Shown: piece by piece, positions 1-5,670 of the stretch
Layout of the letters: every line of letters begins with the position of its first letter
Position numbering within the stretch: position 1 is the first letter of the stretch
DNA from: a bacterium
GTDB taxonomy: Bacteria; Patescibacteriota; Minisyncoccia; Minisyncoccales; MHMH01
NCBI GenBank assembly: GCA_030648815.1
Contig: JAUSHA010000055.1
Location: forward strand, 1 to 17,963
DNA length: 17,963 nt
Direction: 5' to 3'
The notes under the pieces: generated by a model
Database searches by the model: none
What the model saw: the letters and a program-made list of their open reading frames with translations, nothing else
What the model was told of the DNA's origin: nothing
Position numbers and translations under genes: made by a program

Positions 1-243
1 ATCCTCATAATACGAATGCATGAAATTATTGCCTATTGTTATCCCCGGCCGAGAAATTTTTTGCAACGCTCCATGAGTAGTATCATACTGCAAAAGATGG
101 ACCAGCATTTCAGGATTCTCAAGATCGTTCACGACGGCTAAATCAATGTTCCCCTGCTTTTCATTATCGTATAAAATTTTCCGGCAAACTAACCTGCCGA
201 TCCGGCCGAAGCCGTTAATGGCTACCCTAACTGGCTTTTCCAT
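1..243 (-). CDS. gap: Glyceraldehyde-3-phosphate dehydrogenase, N-terminal part (cut by window edge)
   Basis: The reverse strand from 243 encodes MEKPVRVAINGFGRIGRLV and continues open to base 1 (81 codons). AINGFGRIGR is the diagnostic NAD-binding Rossmann glycine motif of glycolytic GAPDH, and the later VVNDL and LLQYDTTHG segments are also typical of the family. The enzyme oxidises glyceraldehyde 3-phosphate to 1,3-bisphosphoglycerate in the cytoplasm. The catalytic cysteine lies beyond the window. The ATG at 243-241 has a GGAG ribosome site 7 bases upstream, located inside the preceding acetyltransferase gene, whose last 17 bases overlap this one; the two are probably translated from one message. 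The identity is near certain; only completeness cannot be judged. Confidence 0.94.
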   Translation of the reverse strand, partial: MEKPVRVAINGFGRIGRLVCRKILYDNEKQGNIDLAVVNDLENPEMLVHLLQYDTTHGALQKISRPGITIGNNFMHSYYED

Positions 244-793
244 TGTTCCACTCCTTTCTTAATACCGCCATCCTCATCATGTCGACATATTCTCCATTTA
301 TTCTGTACTCTTCACGAAGTCGTGGTGCCTCCACCTGAAAACCGACTTCAGTATAGAGTTTAATACCTCTTTCGTTCGTAGTGAACACGTTGAGATAGAC
401 CTTATTTAGGTGCATCACGCAAAAAGCCCAGCTCAACAAATCGATAATCGCCTCCTTAGCGTATCCTTGGTTCCAGTGGTCCTTTCTCCCGATAATAACC
501 CCCAGTCGGGCCGTGTGGTTATGAAAATCGATTTCATGTATACCACACATACCTATCAGCTCTTCGCCATCAACTATTATACCTAAGAGCAAATCGCTGG
601 GGCTATTCCTCATTTTTTTGATATAATCCATCTCATCGCTAAGACAAACTGTTCCGGTGAAGAACTGAAAATTTTTCACGATGTCCGGATTATTGATCCA
701 ACCAAGAACCTCCTCCGCATCACTTTCCTCGAGGGGCATGAGCAATAATCTGCTACTTGCGATTATTATGTGTTTTCCTTTCCAGTGATACAT
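227..793 (-). CDS. GNAT-family N-acetyltransferase (RimJ/RimL-like)
   Basis: A 188-residue GNAT protein using the ATG at 793. An earlier in-frame ATG at 817 adds 8 residues but has no ribosome site, whereas a GGGGG run lies a few bases before 793. The acetyl-CoA pyrophosphate-binding motif is visible as GRKDHWNQGYAKEA (about residues 102-115). It is preceded by the beta-strand LIGMCGIHEIDFHNHTARLGV and followed by LNKVYLNVFTTNERGIKLYTEVGF, the usual C-terminal GNAT strand and helix with the N-x-x-x-I-x-L-Y-x-x-x-G-F pattern. Such enzymes acetylate ribosomal protein N-termini, polyamines or small amines; the substrate cannot be told from the sequence. The gene overlaps the start of gap by 17 bases, suggesting co-transcription. 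The family is clear, the function open. Confidence 0.85.
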   Translation of the reverse strand: MYHWKGKHIIIASSRLLLMPLEESDAEEVLGWINNPDIVKNFQFFTGTVCLSDEMDYIKKMRNSPSDLLLGIIVDGEELIGMCGIHEIDFHNHTARLGVIIGRKDHWNQGYAKEAIIDLLSWAFCVMHLNKVYLNVFTTNERGIKLYTEVGFQVEAPRLREEYRINGEYVDMMRMAVLRKEWNNGKAS

Positions 794-882
794 TTTTCCC
801 CCTTTTTCAAAGATCATTTTAAGGCTTTTGTAATATAAAAACCTTGCAGTGCATTATACCACCAAAAGATTGATTGTCAACT

Positions 883-918
883 AAAAAAAATACACCCCGC
901 CATGGCGGGGTGTATTTT
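883..918 (-). terminator. Rho-independent terminator after the DUF5671-type gene
   Basis: A perfect 24-base palindrome at 891-914 (arms TACACCCCGC and GCGGGGTGTA around CATG) is flanked by AAAA and TTTT. On the minus strand it is followed by eight T residues (complement of 883-890). It lies three bases beyond the stop of the 922-1896 gene. The symmetric flanks could also slow plus-strand transcription. Confidence 0.9.
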
Positions 919-921
919 CCT

Positions 922-1896
922 CTATCGTATTGGATATGCGGGCATCGGTTCTTTTAATTGGATTTCATTTTTATAAAGTTCGGGGTCAATCGTCCTTGTG
1001 AAGCAGGCCTCTCCGGGTTCGTAATTCCAATTTTGCTGAAAAGAATCGTAAGGATAAGGTGATTTAATTCCCCTGCTTTTTCCGAAATCATTACTTGATG
1101 TTTTGAATGCGGCGCATAGCTCAAAAGAAAGCGGGTTAATGATTTTATACCCGTATGGCGTCGTGTCCGCTTGCGGGTCTTTGGGCACGAAAAATCCGGA
1201 GATGCTGTCTTCTAAATCATTAAGTCCCTGCGGCAAAGATTCTTTTCTTATCCAGTAGCTGACAATTTGACTCTGCAGCATTTGCAGGTCGCTTATTCTC
1301 TGCTCGTCAAATCTTTTCTCGCGCTGGGCGGCCGGAGTGCCGATGATGAAAAAGCCCGCAACAACGCTTGCTAAAACTACGGAAGAAATAACCCAGGCAA
1401 GAGTTTTTGGCGTTTTGGAAGTTTCCTTGTCTTTCCTCCTCAAATCCCAGATGTAATAGCCGAAAACCGCCAAAGCCGTCAAAAGCACGACAACCACCTT
1501 TAAAACAAATTGAATGGTTAATTCGCCGGACAAAAAACTATAAACGAATTTTATCAGGTCAACGATAATAGTTACCGCCGAAATAAAGAGAGTAAAGAAA
1601 ACCAACCACTTCCTTAATTTAAATTCCCGTCTTTGCGGATCATTTTTAAGATCTTTGCCCAAAAGCCAGGAGGTGAATATGTAAACCGGAACGGCTATCA
1701 CCATCATTGAGGTGAACATGCGCACTGCGTTGGCCAGGCCCGTATAATAAAAATTGAGCTGATCCGGAAAAATCGCGCCGATATATTGAATATAAAGCGT
1801 AATGAAGCTCACGACGCTTAGATAAAAGGTTAAGATATTCAAAAGATGCAAAAAAACATCTTTTGGAGTATTGCGCATTTTGTTTATTTCTTCCAT
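922..1896 (-). CDS. Five-helix membrane protein (DUF5671-like) with pilin-like C-terminal domain
   Basis: A 324-residue protein. Five hydrophobic segments are visible at roughly residues 15-40, 58-80, 95-118, 128-148 and 166-186, the layout of DUF5671 membrane proteins common in Patescibacteria. The last segment is followed by an extracytoplasmic domain of about 135 residues beginning AQREKRFDEQRISDLQMLQS. The RISDLQxLQ helix, the LPQGL and DPQADTTPYGY stretches and the FELCAAF strand resemble the head domain of type IV pilins and pseudopilins, so this looks like a membrane domain fused to a pilin-type head. The start at 1896 lacks a clear ribosome site; the ATG at residue 7 has GGAAG upstream and is an alternative. 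It lies 13 bases after the 67-codon gene and is probably in its transcript. Function is unknown; surface display or a role near the pilus machinery is a guess. Confidence 0.72.
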   Translation of the reverse strand: MEEINKMRNTPKDVFLHLLNILTFYLSVVSFITLYIQYIGAIFPDQLNFYYTGLANAVRMFTSMMVIAVPVYIFTSWLLGKDLKNDPQRREFKLRKWLVFFTLFISAVTIIVDLIKFVYSFLSGELTIQFVLKVVVVLLTALAVFGYYIWDLRRKDKETSKTPKTLAWVISSVVLASVVAGFFIIGTPAAQREKRFDEQRISDLQMLQSQIVSYWIRKESLPQGLNDLEDSISGFFVPKDPQADTTPYGYKIINPLSFELCAAFKTSSNDFGKSRGIKSPYPYDSFQQNWNYEPGEACFTRTIDPELYKNEIQLKEPMPAYPIR

Positions 1897-1909
1897 ATTT
1901 TTTGTTCGG

Positions 1910-2113
1910 CTAACCCATGCTCTTCCTGTCTTTCAAAGAAAATGAGGTAAGCCAAAAAATGAACGGCCTTCTAAGCTTATCAACCGACCAATTATTGTCT
2001 TTGAACAGCGATGCTTTTTCTACCTTAAAGCGAGAAAGCATTTCTATGGTAGTCTGCAAATCAGAAGAAGACAACTTATTATGTTCCGTTAAAAATTGCT
2101 GTTTCTTGCTCAT
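1910..2113 (-). CDS. Small protein of 67 residues, unknown function
   Basis: The reading frame MSKKQQFLTEHNKLSSSDLQ... is charged and soluble, without cysteine pairs or a membrane segment. I recognise no family. Support for it being real is positional: a good promoter (TTGCTT at 2141-2146 and TATGAT at 2119-2124 on the minus strand, 16-base spacer) places the transcription start at or next to its ATG, and the membrane-protein gene follows 13 bases after its stop. It has no ribosome site because almost no leader is predicted. Alternatively the region is simply the 5' leader of the membrane-protein gene; the antisense frame 1917-2207 is less convincing. Confidence 0.5.
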   Translation of the reverse strand: MSKKQQFLTEHNKLSSSDLQTTIEMLSRFKVEKASLFKDNNWSVDKLRRPFIFWLTSFSLKDRKSMG

Positions 2114-2118
2114 TATCC

Positions 2119-2146
2119 ATCATAGCACGTCGGGATATAAAAGCAA
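2119..2146 (-). promoter_or_regulatory. Sigma-70 promoter for the 67-residue protein and membrane-protein unit (leaderless type)
   Basis: On the minus strand TTGCTT (2146-2141), a 16-base spacer and TATGAT (2124-2119). Only five bases separate the -10 box from the ATG at 2113, so the predicted transcription start is within a base or two of the start codon. Confidence 0.6.
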
Positions 2147-2168
2147 CCAAGTGGGAAAAACTGACAAT

Positions 2169-3938
2169 TTATTCTCCCATGAAACCATGGCTTTGTTGTT
2201 TCCATAGTCTGTAGTAAAGGCCTTTCTTGGCGATCAATTTCTTGTGCGTTCCATCCTCAACTATTGCGCCATTATTAAATACGACAATACGATCCATCTT
2301 CTGTATGGTGCTTAAACGATGAGCGATAACAAGCGTGGTGCGCCCCTTCATCAGTTCGTCAAAAGCGTCTTGAATATGCTTTTCGCTGATTGAGTCCAGT
2401 GAGCTGGTCGCTTCGTCCAGCATAAGAATGGGCGCCCCTTTCAGCATGGCTCTGGCAATAGCCACTCTCTGCCTTTCGCCTCCGGAAAGCTTTACGCCCC
2501 GCTCGCCAACATATGTATCATAGCCGTTTAAAAAACCCTTGATAAAATCATGAGCATGAGAACGCTTGGCGGCATCAATCATTTCCTTTTCGGTCGCGCC
2601 CGGCTTGGAATATAAAATATTTTCTCTTAACGTACGGTGAAAAAGTATCGGATCCTGCGGCACATAAGCAATTTGCATGCGCAAATCGCTTTGCGTTATG
2701 CGCGAAATATCCTGGCCGTCAATCATAATTTTTCCATCCTGCGCATCGGCGAATCGCAAAAGAAGCTTTGTGAGCGTAGTTTTACCGGCGCCGGACGGAC
2801 CCACTAAACCGACCTTCTCTCCCGATGCGATATGAAGCGAGAGTCTCTTGAAGACTGATGTTCCGTCTCCCCCACCGTCTTTATATAAAAAGGACACATC
2901 CCTAATTTCAATTTCCCCTTTTTTGATTTTGCATTTCTCCGGATTTTGCGGGTCTTTAACCGCAATCGGTTTTTCGAAAATATCAACCATCTCTTTTGCC
3001 TCGGCAATCGCGCGCATGATTTTTGCGGAATTGCGTCCGATGTTCCAAACGACTTCAAATGAAGTGAAAATGTATATCTGCATAAGAATAATCGTGCCGG
3101 CGGAAATCACGCCGTTTAGCCAAAGATAAGCTGCGGCAAACATGCCGGCAAACTCAAAGAGGGCTATAAAATATCCTTGAAATACGAATTGCGTTATTTG
3201 AAAATAGCCCGCATCTCTGCGGCGTTTCTCTTCTGTTTTTGTTGTATCGGTGAAATAAGATAATTCTCTTTTATGCGATGCAAACATTTTTATGTTCAGT
3301 ATATTTGTTATGGCATCCGATAATACTCCCGTCGTTCTTGAATTAGCTTCAGCCGTTAATAAATCTTTTTTGATCTTTTTCTTTACAAAGAGTGCCGTAA
3401 TCCCCATATAAAGAATAAGCCATATAAGCAAGATCATTCCCAGGTGCAACGAAAAATATGAAAGCACCGCCAACCCGAAAAGCAGACGAAGTCCGTTCAT
3501 CCATATGGCAAAAACAAATTGATCGTGTATTGTTTCAAATGCATTAATATAACGCCGCACCTTGGCAACGAGCGTGCCGGTAAATGTGCTGGAAAAAAAT
3601 TCGTAGGAATGCTTTTCCACCCTGGCAAATGCGTCGTCGGCGACGTTTTTTAACATATGGCTTTGCGAATAAACCATCGCATAATCGGCGATTCGGTAGA
3701 AAAGATTATACAAAACAAGTGTCCCGCCGAGAAAAAAAACCGTATTAAGAAGCGCCGACGATACGGCTGAAGAACCTCCCGCGCCTGATACGATATCTAT
3801 GATCCGCTTATAAAGAACGGGGGTTACCATACCCGAACCCATAATCGCAAGAGTATAAAACCCAAAAACAAGAGCAGTGCTCTTTTTATATTTCTTTAAA
3901 TGCGGCCAATAGTATTCAAATATGAGCCTGATGTTCAT
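2169..3938 (-). CDS. ABC exporter, membrane and ATPase domains fused (MsbA/multidrug type)
   Basis: A half-transporter of 589 residues from the ATG at 3938, which has a GGGAAA site upstream; the frame can extend to a GTG at 3965 (598 residues). The N-terminal half is a type I exporter membrane domain with six hydrophobic segments (about residues 30-50, 72-92, 150-172, 176-196, 262-284 and 288-306 of the longer form). The C-terminal ATPase has Walker A GPSGAGKT (389-396), the Q-loop glutamine 437, signature LSGGE (493-497), Walker B ILMLDE (513-518) and the switch histidine 549. It would work as a homodimer in the cytoplasmic membrane, exporting lipid, peptide or drug; the cargo is not deducible. 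All catalytic motifs are intact. Confidence 0.92.
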   Translation of the reverse strand: MNIRLIFEYYWPHLKKYKKSTALVFGFYTLAIMGSGMVTPVLYKRIIDIVSGAGGSSAVSSALLNTVFFLGGTLVLYNLFYRIADYAMVYSQSHMLKNVADDAFARVEKHSYEFFSSTFTGTLVAKVRRYINAFETIHDQFVFAIWMNGLRLLFGLAVLSYFSLHLGMILLIWLILYMGITALFVKKKIKKDLLTAEANSRTTGVLSDAITNILNIKMFASHKRELSYFTDTTKTEEKRRRDAGYFQITQFVFQGYFIALFEFAGMFAAAYLWLNGVISAGTIILMQIYIFTSFEVVWNIGRNSAKIMRAIAEAKEMVDIFEKPIAVKDPQNPEKCKIKKGEIEIRDVSFLYKDGGGDGTSVFKRLSLHIASGEKVGLVGPSGAGKTTLTKLLLRFADAQDGKIMIDGQDISRITQSDLRMQIAYVPQDPILFHRTLRENILYSKPGATEKEMIDAAKRSHAHDFIKGFLNGYDTYVGERGVKLSGGERQRVAIARAMLKGAPILMLDEATSSLDSISEKHIQDAFDELMKGRTTLVIAHRLSTIQKMDRIVVFNNGAIVEDGTHKKLIAKKGLYYRLWKQQSHGFMGE

Positions 3939-3992
3939 ATGTTTCCCGTAAATTGATTTTAACACGATTTTTCATCCAAGTGGGGAAAATGG

Positions 3993-4022
3993 AAAAGGCG
4001 ATTCAATCGAACCGCCTTTTTT
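3993..4022 (-). terminator. Rho-independent terminator after the 137-residue unknown gene
   Basis: The hairpin GGCGATTC-AATC-GAACCGCC (one mismatch) is flanked by AAAA and TTTTTT at 3993-4022. It lies 13 bases past the stop at 4036 and reads GGCGGTTC...CGCCTTTT on the minus strand. Confidence 0.75.
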
Positions 4023-4035
4023 ACAGTATTGCATT

Positions 4036-4449
4036 TTACGGCTTAATCATGCCGCCGTTCGTGTTGGGATTGCCGCAGTGAGGACAGGGACCTGCTCCGT
4101 CTTCGAAATGCGTGCGGTAGTCATCACCCTTCACTTCCTTGCGACCGTTCGCGGTGCCGATGGAGTGGTAGGTTATCGGGTCGAAGTGGTAGATGCGAGA
4201 GCCGTCGGGCATCTTCCAGTACCAGCAGTTCGGACCGCATTTGGTCACGAAGCTGGCCTTTTCGCCGGCTCGACGAGCCAGCGTGACCTCGCCCGGGATA
4301 AACCGCGCGCCCTTGCTCATGTCCTCCGCGTCTGTGCGAGGGAACGAGGAACCGGTGTCGCCGTCTCCACCCCTTCTGTTCTCCAGTGCGTTGGCCAAGA
4401 AGCCGAAGGCGGTCACCCTGTCCATCTTGGAATACCGTTCTCTTGCCAT
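4036..4449 (-). CDS. GC-rich gene of unknown function, cysteine-pair protein of 137 residues
   Basis: I do not recognise this protein. The frame is open from 4521, but the start is the ATG at 4449: a perfect AAGGAGG lies six bases before it, and the upstream part of the frame is occupied by the promoter. The protein starts MARERYSKMDRVTAFGFLAN, has a glycine/aspartate-rich stretch, then GARFIPGEVTLARRAGEKAS, a CGPNC pair (about residue 90), an aromatic YWKMPDGSRIYHFDPITYHS segment and a C-terminal CPHC pair. The two cysteine pairs, roughly 40 residues apart, could bind zinc. Base composition is conspicuous: about 58-64% G+C in the stretches I counted, against near 40% around it, which suggests acquisition. 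It has its own promoter and terminator and so forms a self-contained unit. Confidence 0.7.
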   Translation of the reverse strand: MARERYSKMDRVTAFGFLANALENRRGGDGDTGSSFPRTDAEDMSKGARFIPGEVTLARRAGEKASFVTKCGPNCWYWKMPDGSRIYHFDPITYHSIGTANGRKEVKGDDYRTHFEDGAGPCPHCGNPNTNGGMIKP

Positions 4450-4492
4450 AGCTTGCCTCCTTTTAAGACACAATAGCTCCAAATCTGCTACT

Positions 4493-4521
4493 ATCATAGT
4501 ATACGGATACCTTTCTGTCAA
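4493..4521 (-). promoter_or_regulatory. Consensus sigma-70 promoter of the 137-residue unknown gene
   Basis: On the minus strand TTGACA (4521-4516), a 17-base spacer and TATGAT (4498-4493): the best match to consensus in the window. The predicted start near 4486 gives a leader of about 37 bases containing AAGGAGG. This rules out the longer reading of the gene. Confidence 0.85.
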
Positions 4522-4537
4522 CGGTACGGGACTTAAC

Positions 4538-4816
4538 TTAATTGTTCTTCCGGCTGAATCTGCCCTTCGATTTCTTCTTAGCTGTTTGATCTGTAATCTT
4601 AATTACGTCTATGAGCCTATTGAGTTGCTTTTTTATTTGCTCTAATATCCGCTTATCCTCTGCCTCTACGACTATGGTCATATAAGAGATACTGGCGTCC
4701 ATTGTCTCATTAACCGTCAAAGAGGCTATATTATAGCCGCGCGCGCTAAATAAGCCGGCGATACGCGCCAGAACTCCGTGTTTATTTTTTACTAAAACTG
4801 AAAATGTATATCTCGT
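4538..4816 (-). pseudogene. ilvN: Acetolactate synthase small subunit (ilvN), ACG at the expected start; probable remnant
   Basis: The frame from 4816 reads TRYTFSVLVKNKHGVLARIA and continues GLFSARGYNIASLTVNETMDAS, the ACT domain that binds the branched-chain amino acid effector of acetolactate synthase. Family members usually begin M-R-x-T-x-S-V-L-V; here the methionine position is ACG (4816-4814), and a stop lies 8 codons further upstream with no ATG, GTG or TTG between. A GGCGGA lies in ribosome-site position, so either ACG is used or the start has mutated. The first ATG/GTG/TTG-type start is a TTG at 4720, deep in the ACT domain. The product would be 92 residues, like the short ACT-only form. 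It overlaps the ilvB remnant by 25 bases. Given the broken partner I call it a relic. Confidence 0.75.
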
Positions 4817-5046
4817 GCCATTCCGCCAATCATCCGATTAATAGCTTCGCCCGTTCGCGCCATCGGATAAACATTCTCTTCCGGATCAATACCGAAGTCA
4901 ATAAACACCGTATTATCTGTTGAGATTGCTTTTTCGATAGCGGGCCGAACTTGCTCTTTTTCGGTAACACGTATGCCCACAGCTCCGTAACTCTCTGCTA
5001 ATTTTACGAAATCAGGATTGTAAAGACGAGTATGGGAGATATTTGA
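4792..5046 (-). pseudogene. ilvB: Acetolactate synthase large subunit (ilvB), C-terminal fragment only
   Basis: The minus-strand frame ending at 4792 reads SHTRLYNPDFVKLAESYGAV and then GIRVTEKEQVRPAIEKAIST...FIDFGIDPEENVYPM. This is the end of the thiamine-diphosphate-binding domain of the large subunit (family pattern NPDFVKLAEAYGA-GIRV...DPEENVYPM). Similarity stops at about base 5040; upstream the frame gives unrelated residues and a TGA at 5082-5080. About 80 of some 560 residues remain, without the GDG thiamine-diphosphate motif or the FAD region, so it cannot be active. The neighbouring upstream sequence codes on the opposite strand, which marks a junction. Confidence 0.85.
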
Positions 5047-5206
5047 CGAGCATAGAATAAGTAAAACAAGCTGTATGGCTCAGGAAGTACCGGAAGGTGG
5101 TTGCAGATTCTATGTTGGCGTAAAAATTAATATAGACGATCCTCGAGTTTGTGCGGCTTGCGATCAGGTGATAAAAGAGTTGGGCGGAAAAATGAATAAA
5201 AAATAA
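5042..5206 (+). pseudogene. 3' end of an unidentified plus-strand gene, possible truncated gene
   Basis: The plus frame from about 5042 reads FDEHRISKTSCMAQEVPEGG, then CRFYVGVKINIDDPRVCAAC and DQVIKELGGKMNKK, ending with TAA at 5204-5206. It has the look of real coding sequence, with five cysteines including a CAAC pair. There is no start codon with a ribosome site: the only ATG (5075) is preceded by none, and the frame is closed upstream by a TAA within the ilvB-like sequence. An intrinsic terminator follows five bases after the stop. I infer a gene that lost its 5' part at the same junction as ilvB. A 43-residue complete protein from 5075 is the alternative. I do not recognise the family. 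Confidence 0.4.
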
Positions 5207-5210
5207 CAAC

Positions 5211-5247
5211 AAAAATCCCTTACGTATCCTACGCAAGGGATTTTTTT
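5211..5247 (+). terminator. Strong rho-independent terminator
   Basis: Arms AAAAATCCCTT and AAGGGATTTTT with a further inner 4-bp stem (one mismatch between them) and a 3-base loop, ending in seven T residues (5241-5247). It follows the plus-strand gene fragment, which supports that fragment being the tail of a formerly transcribed gene. Confidence 0.85.
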
Positions 5248-5316
5248 ATACGGGGGGGAGGTGTCAGGAACCTTTTTTTAAATTTCCCCTTGAAATTGAT
5301 GTCTTTTCTATCATAC

Positions 5317-5388
5317 CGATGTACCCCTCGTCATTTTATTCCTCGGGGACTTCTTCTTTTTTATTTTAAAAATAGGGGTGTACATTCG
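5317..5388. repeat. Imperfect inverted repeat in the gap before tRNA-Gln
   Basis: CGATGTACCCCT at 5317-5328 is mirrored imperfectly by AGGGGTGTACATTCG at 5374-5388; a CCCC and a GGGG block lie inside. The stretch 5248-5428 holds no convincing gene. It may be the remains of a small non-coding repeat element. Confidence 0.35.
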
Positions 5389-5428
5389 CACTGGTGTGCT
5401 CAGTACCTCCTCACCTACGTTCGTCGGG

Positions 5429-5500
5429 CTGCCGGGCTAGGAGTCGAACCTAGAATATACGGCTTCAAAGGCCGTTGTCCTACCATTAGACGACCCGGCA
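5429..5500 (-). tRNA. tRNA-Gln (anticodon TTG)
   Basis: The minus strand folds as a cloverleaf: acceptor TGCCGGG/CCCGGCA, D-arm TCGTCTAATGGTAGGACA, anticodon stem ACGGC/GCCGT around loop CTTTGAA (anticodon TTG, glutamine), and T-arm TAGG-TTCGACT-CCTA. The discriminator base is G, as usual for bacterial tRNA-Gln. The CCA end is not encoded (CCC follows), so it must be added afterwards. A possible promoter is TTGAAA (5539-5534), 17 bases, AATATT (5516-5511) on the minus strand. Confidence 0.93.
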
Positions 5501-5578
5501 ATGTATGACTAATATTTTCTTAAATCGTCCGTCTTTCAAACTTTTAATAACATAAACACTATACATAAAAATGTCCTA

Positions 5579-5610
5579 TCCCGCCATAGCGGGATCCCGC
5601 TTGGGCGGGA
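5579..5610. repeat. Two tandem GC-rich hairpins
   Basis: TCCCGC-CATA-GCGGGA (5579-5594) is followed directly by TCCCGC-TTGG-GCGGGA (5595-5610). The middle GCGGGATCCCGC is itself palindromic. The sequence resembles the CCCGCC...GGCGGG hairpins found elsewhere in the window, including one inside dnaX. It lies next to a partial tRNA copy. Confidence 0.7.
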
Positions 5611-5631
5611 CCATTAGACGACCCCGGAATG
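5611..5631 (-). repeat. Partial copy of the 5' end of tRNA-Gln
   Basis: CCATTAGACGACC-CCGG-AATG at 5611-5631 repeats the plus-strand sequence over the D-arm and 5' acceptor of tRNA-Gln (5483-5503) almost base for base, with one C gained and one C lost. No anticodon or T-arm follows, so it cannot be a tRNA. It directly abuts the tandem hairpins. Confidence 0.6.
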
Positions 5632-5670
5632 GTTCGATGCGACTCACCACAAGTAATTCAATATTTTATC

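Noticed and set aside
1917..2207. Plus-strand frame of 96 codons opposite the 67-residue gene
   Set aside because: It overlaps the end of the ABC exporter and the minus-strand promoter, and has no ribosome site or recognisable domain.
4078..4645. Two long plus-strand frames opposite the GC-rich gene (4078-4476 and 4193-4645)
   Set aside because: High G+C lengthens antisense frames. The minus-strand frame has promoter, ribosome site and terminator; these have none.
5012..5236. Minus-strand frame of 74 codons beginning within the terminator
   Set aside because: Its start is inside the hairpin at 5211-5247 and it spans the junction in a different frame from the ilvB similarity.
5259..5279. AGGTGTCAGGAACCTTTTTTT, which resembles motifs near some REP-associated transposase elements
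   Set aside because: A short isolated match with only a 4-bp stem and no transposase or partner repeat in the window.
5290..5508. Plus-strand open frame of 72 codons
   Set aside because: It runs antisense through tRNA-Gln and through an inverted repeat, with no ribosome site; the tRNA explains the sequence.
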